A stretch of 9,494 nt of DNA, taken from the NCBI RefSeq assembly GCF_946477055.1, contig NZ_CAMKXG010000137.1:1-9494 (forward strand). Direction: 5' to 3'. The notes below the pieces were generated by a model. That model was not told the DNA's origin. It worked only from the letters and a program-made list of their open reading frames with translations, and ran no database searches. Made by a program: the position numbers and the translations under genes. Below are positions 6,066 through 9,494 of this stretch, one piece after another. This DNA is from Lonsdalea britannica. Its GTDB lineage: Bacteria > Pseudomonadota > Gammaproteobacteria > Enterobacterales > Enterobacteriaceae. Positions within the stretch are counted from its first letter, which is position 1. The number at the start of each line of letters is the position of its first letter.

Positions 6066-7365
6066 TTTTAAAATGCTGGCGTTCGGACTGGCGATGTCAT
6101 TCGCCGGCGGCGCACTGGCCAAACAAAACATTGATTTCATGTTTCCTGCGCCGGTCGACGGCAAATTGACGATGGAAATGACCCGCATTATCCGGGATTT
6201 CAACCAGTCGCAGCAGGATGTAGAGGTGCGCGGCATCTTCACTGGCAATTACGACACCACCAAAATCAAAGCGGAAGCGGCGGCTAAGGCCGGGCAACCG
6301 CCCGCGTTGGTCATCATGTCAGCCAACTTCACCACCGATCTGGCGCTGAAGCAGGAAATATTGCCGATGGACGAACTGTTCAAATTTGGCGATCGCAAAG
6401 CTTCCGCGTTCCTGCACAGCGAGTTCTGGCCCGCCATGCATCAGAATGCTCAGGTGATGGGCGTCACCTACGCCATCCCGTTCCATAACTCGACGCCGAT
6501 TCTGTATTACAACAAAACCCTGTTCGAACAGGCCGGTATTAAACAGCCGCCGCAGACCTGGCAGGAGATGCGGGAGATCGCTCAGAAGTTAACGGACCAG
6601 AGTAAAGGCCAATGGGGGATCATGCTGCCCTCCACCAACGACGACTACGGCGCCTGGTTACTCTCGGCGCTGACGCGCGCCAACGGCGGTCAGTACTTTA
6701 ATCCGGACTACCCCGGCGAAGTTTACTACAACGCGCCCTCGACGATAGGTGCGCTCCGCTTTTGGCAGAACCTGATTTATCGCGACAAGGTGATGCCGTC
6801 CGGCGTGCTTAACTCCAAACAAATCAGTGCGGCGTTCTTCTCCGGCAAGCTGGGAATGGCGATGCTGAGCACCGGTGCGCTCGGTTTCATGCGGGAAAAC
6901 AGTCAGAACTTCGAACTGGGCGTGGCGATGTTGCCAGCGCACCTGCAACGTGCGGTGCCGATCGGCGGCGGCAGTCTGGTGAGCTTCAAAGGCATCACAG
7001 AAGAGCAGAAAAAAGCGGCCTACCAGTTCCTGACCTATCTGGTCAGTCCGCAGGTCAACGGCAGCTGGAGCCGCTTTACCGGCTACTTCTCGCCACGCAA
7101 AGCCGCCTATGAGACGCCGGAAATGAAAGCCTATCTGGCGGCAGATCCACGTGCCGAAACGGCGCTGCAACAGCTAACCTATGCTCATCCGTGGTATGCC
7201 ACTTACGAAACGGTGGCGGTTCGCAAAGCCATGGAAAATCAGCTGGCGGCCGTGGTGAACAGCGAGAAGGTCACGCCGCAGGACGCCGCTAATAACGCGC
7301 AGCGGGAGGCGGATAGCCTGATGAAGCCCTACGTGGACCGAACGGCTTTAGAAGATGTGAAGTAA
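6058..7365 (+). CDS. Periplasmic solute-binding protein, UgpB-like
   Basis: Ligand-capturing subunit of the importer. From the ATG at 6058 it has 435 residues, about the size of E. coli UgpB (438). The start is supported by AGGAG (6046-6050) 7 nt upstream and by the Sec signal peptide that begins there, with cleavage expected after ALA at 19-21. UgpB-type blocks include TGNY (62-65), PFHNSTPILYYNK (141-153), PPQTWQEM (164-171), IGGGS (302-306) and TGYFSPRKAAY (341-351). Y65 and the NST serine, which I recall as glycerol-3-phosphate contacts in E. coli UgpB, appear retained. The segments around residues 85-92 (VIMSANFT) and 188-200 differ from UgpB, so the preferred ligand may be a glycerophosphodiester. 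The gene overlaps the ATPase gene by 8 nt and is last in the operon, whereas E. coli ugpB is first. Confidence 0.88.
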   Translation: MRSFKMLAFGLAMSFAGGALAKQNIDFMFPAPVDGKLTMEMTRIIRDFNQSQQDVEVRGIFTGNYDTTKIKAEAAAKAGQPPALVIMSANFTTDLALKQEILPMDELFKFGDRKASAFLHSEFWPAMHQNAQVMGVTYAIPFHNSTPILYYNKTLFEQAGIKQPPQTWQEMREIAQKLTDQSKGQWGIMLPSTNDDYGAWLLSALTRANGGQYFNPDYPGEVYYNAPSTIGALRFWQNLIYRDKVMPSGVLNSKQISAAFFSGKLGMAMLSTGALGFMRENSQNFELGVAMLPAHLQRAVPIGGGSLVSFKGITEEQKKAAYQFLTYLVSPQVNGSWSRFTGYFSPRKAAYETPEMKAYLAADPRAETALQQLTYAHPWYATYETVAVRKAMENQLAAVVNSEKVTPQDAANNAQREADSLMKPYVDRTALEDVK

Positions 7366-7402
7366 GCTTTTGGCCGCCAAAGCGCGGCAGCCCGCAGGAA
7401 AT

Positions 7403-7433
7403 AGCCCCGTGACGATTAACAGGTCACGGGGTT
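7403..7433. terminator. Hairpin between convergent operons
   Basis: CCCCGTGAC (7405-7413) and GTCACGGGG (7423-7431) form a perfect 9-bp stem with a 9-nt loop, extendable by a G-U and an A-U pair to 7403-7433. It lies 37 bp after the binding-protein stop and 6 bp beyond the sugar transferase stop, so it can serve both operons. Neither strand shows a good U-run, so strength as an intrinsic terminator is uncertain. Confidence 0.5.
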
Positions 7434-7439
7434 GCAGTA

Positions 7440-8012
7440 TCAGCGCACGCGATCGCCCGCGCCTTTCCCCACCACGGTGAGGAGCAGATAGCGAAAATAG
7501 CGTTGCACCGTCATGGTCTGAATCATTCTCTGATCCCATTCTGCCAACGTCTGAGGCGTAGACATGTCGATGGCGTTAATCTGCGCCAATCCGGTAATGC
7601 CGGGCAGGACGTCGAAAACGCCACGGGCCTGTCGTTCCTCGATCAGTTCCTGTTGGTTGAACAAACAGGGGCGAGGCCCTACGAGACTCATCTCGCCGCG
7701 AGCCACATTAATCAGCTGCGGCAGCTCATCCAGTTTGGTTTTACGTAAAAAGGCGCCCAGACGAGTCACGGCATGACGGTTAGCCAAATGGGTGGCGACT
7801 GACTCGGTTGCGACCGCCATCGTGCGGAACTTAATCAGATTGAACGGCCGTTGGTGCCGTCCTACCCGCTGTTGTACAAACACCGGCGACCCGGTATCAA
7901 ACAGCCCGATGAGATAAATAACGCCCATGACGGGCCATAAACAGCAGAGTCCAACCAACGCGAGCGTGAGATCAAAAAAACGAAACGTCATGTGCATTAA
8001 ACCTTGGTTCAT
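7440..8012 (-). CDS. Short-form polyprenyl-phosphate sugar-1-phosphate transferase (PglC/WecP-like core)
   Basis: Membrane-associated enzyme that transfers a sugar-1-phosphate from a nucleotide sugar to undecaprenyl phosphate, the first step of a surface polysaccharide repeat. At 190 residues it has only the catalytic core with one N-terminal hydrophobic segment (about 12-36), as in PglC, and lacks the four extra helices of WcaJ/WbaP. Family motifs in order are QQRVG (47-51), IKFRTM (60-65), [10 protein letters not shown] with the catalytic D95-E96 pair (94-103), MSLVGPRP (108-115) and PGITGLAQI (137-145). The ATG at 8012 follows the upstream SDR stop by 3 nt (TAATCGATG), implying coupling. 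ATGs at 7997 and 7991 are alternatives, since AAGG precedes them. The substrate is not readable, but a 6-deoxy-HexNAc is likely from the neighbours. Confidence 0.88.
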   Translation of the reverse strand: MNQGLMHMTFRFFDLTLALVGLCCLWPVMGVIYLIGLFDTGSPVFVQQRVGRHQRPFNLIKFRTMAVATESVATHLANRHAVTRLGAFLRKTKLDELPQLINVARGEMSLVGPRPCLFNQQELIEERQARGVFDVLPGITGLAQINAIDMSTPQTLAEWDQRMIQTMTVQRYFRYLLLTVVGKGAGDRVR

Positions 8013-8015
8013 CGA

Positions 8016-8975
8016 TTAATCCGTAGCGTCGCGCTCAGCCTGATAGGCGCTGGCGGTCAGCGCAAGCGCCTGAGGATAAGCCACAACAGGCCGCCATCCC
8101 AGACGGTCGCGCGTATGAGTAATATCGACCTGCAACGATCCCAATAACCTTTCCGCTACGGGCGCTTTGCCTAACACCCTCGCCGCCCACAGTAAACAGC
8201 GCGGAGGCAGCGGCCAAATGCGGCTGGCGACGCCTAAAGCTTTCGCCATATCGGCAAGCAGCTCGGCGGTAGAGACATCATGATCGTCCGAAACCAAAAA
8301 CGTTTCGCCCGCCGCCTGTGGATGATGAGCGCACAGCAAGATGAGATCCGCCAGATTATCCACGAAAACCAGGCTGCGCGAGTTTTTCACGGCCCCGAGC
8401 GGCAGGGGTAACCCTTTGCGGATCCAATTCATCATGGTCTGGAAATTCGCCTTAACCCCAGGACCATATACCAGCGGCGGGCGAATCACCGTCACTTCGA
8501 GCCCTGTCTCACGGGCGATCTGCCACAGACCCAACTCAGCTTCATATTTACTCAAACCGTAGGGATCTTGCGGGGGCTGTTCGACTTGGGGCGTGAAAGG
8601 ATGATGGGCGGGGCTCGCTTCTCCATTGACCTTGATAGAACTGAGAAACACGAAGCGCTTTACCCCTAATTCCGCTGCCTGACGCGCCAGCGTTAATGTT
8701 CCCGCCACGTTGGTCTCGCGGTATAGCGACAGCGAATCGCGCGGCACGTCCTGCATCTGGTGTACGCGGGCCGCACAGTGAATAACGGCATCGACGCCGT
8801 TCAAGGCCTCACGCCAGTCTGCATCGGCCGACAGATCCTGGTAGACCACGCCTTCCTGAACCGGAACGCCCGGCTTTTGGCTACGATGGGACAGGCATTC
8901 CATTCCCTGTACATGAGCCAGCTCAACGACACGGCGTCCAATAAACCCACTACCACCTGTCACTAATAGTTTCAA
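8016..8975 (-). CDS. Extended SDR, nucleotide-sugar C4 reductase/epimerase (WbpV/WreQ-like)
   Basis: NAD(P)-dependent enzyme of the extended short-chain dehydrogenase family, 319 residues. It shows the Rossmann motif GGSGFIG (7-13), HCAAR (66-70), catalytic serine in LSS (111-113), YGLSK giving Y139/K143, and VIRPPLVYGPG further on. The start is unusual: an in-frame TAA lies just 9 nt upstream of the TTG at 8975, and no ATG precedes the nucleotide-binding strand, so TTG must be used. GGAAAGG about 9 nt upstream supports it. Beside an initiating transferase and a WbpM-type dehydratase, the best guess is reduction of a 4-keto-6-deoxy-HexNAc to QuiNAc or FucNAc, the role of WbpV in Pseudomonas and WreQ in Rhizobium. 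A C4 epimerase (GalE/Gne type) is the main alternative. Confidence 0.8.
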   Translation of the reverse strand: MKLLVTGGSGFIGRRVVELAHVQGMECLSHRSQKPGVPVQEGVVYQDLSADADWREALNGVDAVIHCAARVHQMQDVPRDSLSLYRETNVAGTLTLARQAAELGVKRFVFLSSIKVNGEASPAHHPFTPQVEQPPQDPYGLSKYEAELGLWQIARETGLEVTVIRPPLVYGPGVKANFQTMMNWIRKGLPLPLGAVKNSRSLVFVDNLADLILLCAHHPQAAGETFLVSDDHDVSTAELLADMAKALGVASRIWPLPPRCLLWAARVLGKAPVAERLLGSLQVDITHTRDRLGWRPVVAYPQALALTASAYQAERDATD

Positions 8976-9033
8976 AATGTATTACCTTTCCAAGGCCGAC
9001 ACTCGTATGATGGCGGTCATCGTCGTACACATA

Positions 9034-9061
9034 TTAACCTCATGTTCTAAGTGGCTATACT
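9034..9061 (+). promoter_or_regulatory. Weak candidate promoter for the dehydratase gene
   Basis: TATACT (9056-9061) is a good -10 box. TTAACC (9034-9039) sits 16 bp upstream as a poor -35. Transcription would start near 9068, about 84 nt before the ATG. The 176-bp divergent region must also carry the promoter of the minus-strand SDR operon, which I could not place. Confidence 0.3.
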
Positions 9062-9151
9062 TCCCGCTAGCTAATAAAAAATGGGGTGTCTACAATGATT
9101 ATGAATAGTAACAACAAAACCCATTTCCATCATCTGACATCCAGGCTTTAG

Positions 9152-9494
9152 ATGTTTAACCCCATTCATGCTTTGCTTAACGCGCCAAGAAAAAACAAAC
9201 GTATCGTTACCGTTCTGTATGATGTTGCCGCGATTATTTTTTCGCTCTATCTGGCGGTCGCCTTTCGCTTGGGCACCTACGCCTTTCATGTTGGCCTATC
9301 AGAGATAGCCAGCCTGCTGGTGACGCTGGTGATCACCATTGCGGTCTTTATTCGCTGCGGCATGTATCGCGCCGTATTGCGATACATGATGCTACCGGCA
9401 TTGGGTAACGTATTCTTCGCAGTCATTCTGTCGACCTTAACGCTCGCCCTGAGTAGTTTTTTCTTCCAGTCATTTGTGCCGCGCAGCGTACCCT
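9152..9494 (+). CDS. Membrane-anchored nucleotide-sugar 4,6-dehydratase, WbpM/CapD type, N-terminal part
   Basis: Partial gene: 114 codons from the ATG at 9152 to the window end. The N-terminus MFNPIHALLNAPRKNKRIV is followed by several membrane helices (about residues 20-40, 50-68 and 80-103), with CGMYRAVLRYM at about 70-80. That MYRAVLRY block between helices is typical of the N-terminal domain of WbpM/CapD/PglF proteins, whose cytoplasmic part converts UDP-HexNAc to the 4-keto-6-deoxy sugar. The catalytic domain lies beyond the window and cannot be checked. A TAG directly before the ATG excludes a longer start; AGG 9 nt upstream is the only ribosome-binding trace. The gene is divergent from the SDR operon by 176 bp and probably supplies its substrate. 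Confidence 0.8.
   Translation, partial: MFNPIHALLNAPRKNKRIVTVLYDVAAIIFSLYLAVAFRLGTYAFHVGLSEIASLLVTLVITIAVFIRCGMYRAVLRYMMLPALGNVFFAVILSTLTLALSSFFFQSFVPRSVP

Noticed and set aside
9012..9019. GGCGGTCA as an ops element (GGCGGTAG) of a polysaccharide operon
   Set aside because: Only six of eight bases match and no surrounding JUMPStart sequence is present.
9071..9289. 72-codon minus-strand open frame in the divergent region
   Set aside because: It runs antisense into the dehydratase start, shows no family resemblance and has no supporting signals.

Overview
The window looks like a chromosomal segment from an enterobacterium (Enterobacterales). LpxP, GhxP and GpdQ all match enterobacterial proteins closely from memory, coding GC is moderately high, and genes are tightly packed with overlapping starts and stops. 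A Pectobacteriaceae- or Yersiniaceae-like host would fit, but the genus cannot be fixed from the sequence alone.

Layout. (1) 1-378, minus: the 5' part of a guanine/hypoxanthine permease gene (ghxP type). It has a long leader of about 225 nt (379-603) with a sigma70-like promoter, a large hairpin and a possible 29-codon leader ORF whose ribosome-binding site is a near copy of the permease's own. (2) 730-1656, minus: lpxP, the cold-type lipid A acyltransferase, with a sigma-E-like promoter upstream and a hairpin terminator downstream. (3) About 1740-2296: a gene-poor gap. (4) 2401-7365, plus: a five-gene operon for uptake and hydrolysis of glycerophosphodiesters, in the order UgpA-like permease, UgpE-like permease, GpdQ phosphodiesterase, UgpC/MalK-like ATPase, UgpB-like binding protein. 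Four heptamers resembling PhoB half-sites at exact 11-bp spacing lie just upstream. (5) 7366-7440: a hairpin shared by two convergent operons. (6) 7440-8975, minus: a short-form polyprenyl-phosphate sugar-1-phosphate transferase and an extended SDR. Divergent from them at 9152 is the start of a membrane-anchored WbpM/CapD-type nucleotide-sugar dehydratase.

How the genes work together. The transporter would bring glycerophosphodiesters (phospholipid breakdown products) or glycerol-3-phosphate into the cytoplasm. GpdQ would cleave the diesters to glycerol-3-phosphate plus an alcohol, giving phosphate, carbon and head-group nitrogen. This parallels the E. coli ugpBAECQ system, but the gene order differs and the unrelated metallophosphoesterase GpdQ takes the place of the GDPD-type UgpQ. 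The dehydratase, SDR and transferase resemble the module that makes a 6-deoxy-HexNAc (QuiNAc or FucNAc type) and loads it on undecaprenyl phosphate to start a surface polysaccharide repeat.

No tRNA, rRNA, CRISPR array, insertion sequence or phage gene was seen. The strongest candidates for something new are the ghxP leader architecture and the Pho-box-like array controlling a GpdQ-type operon.
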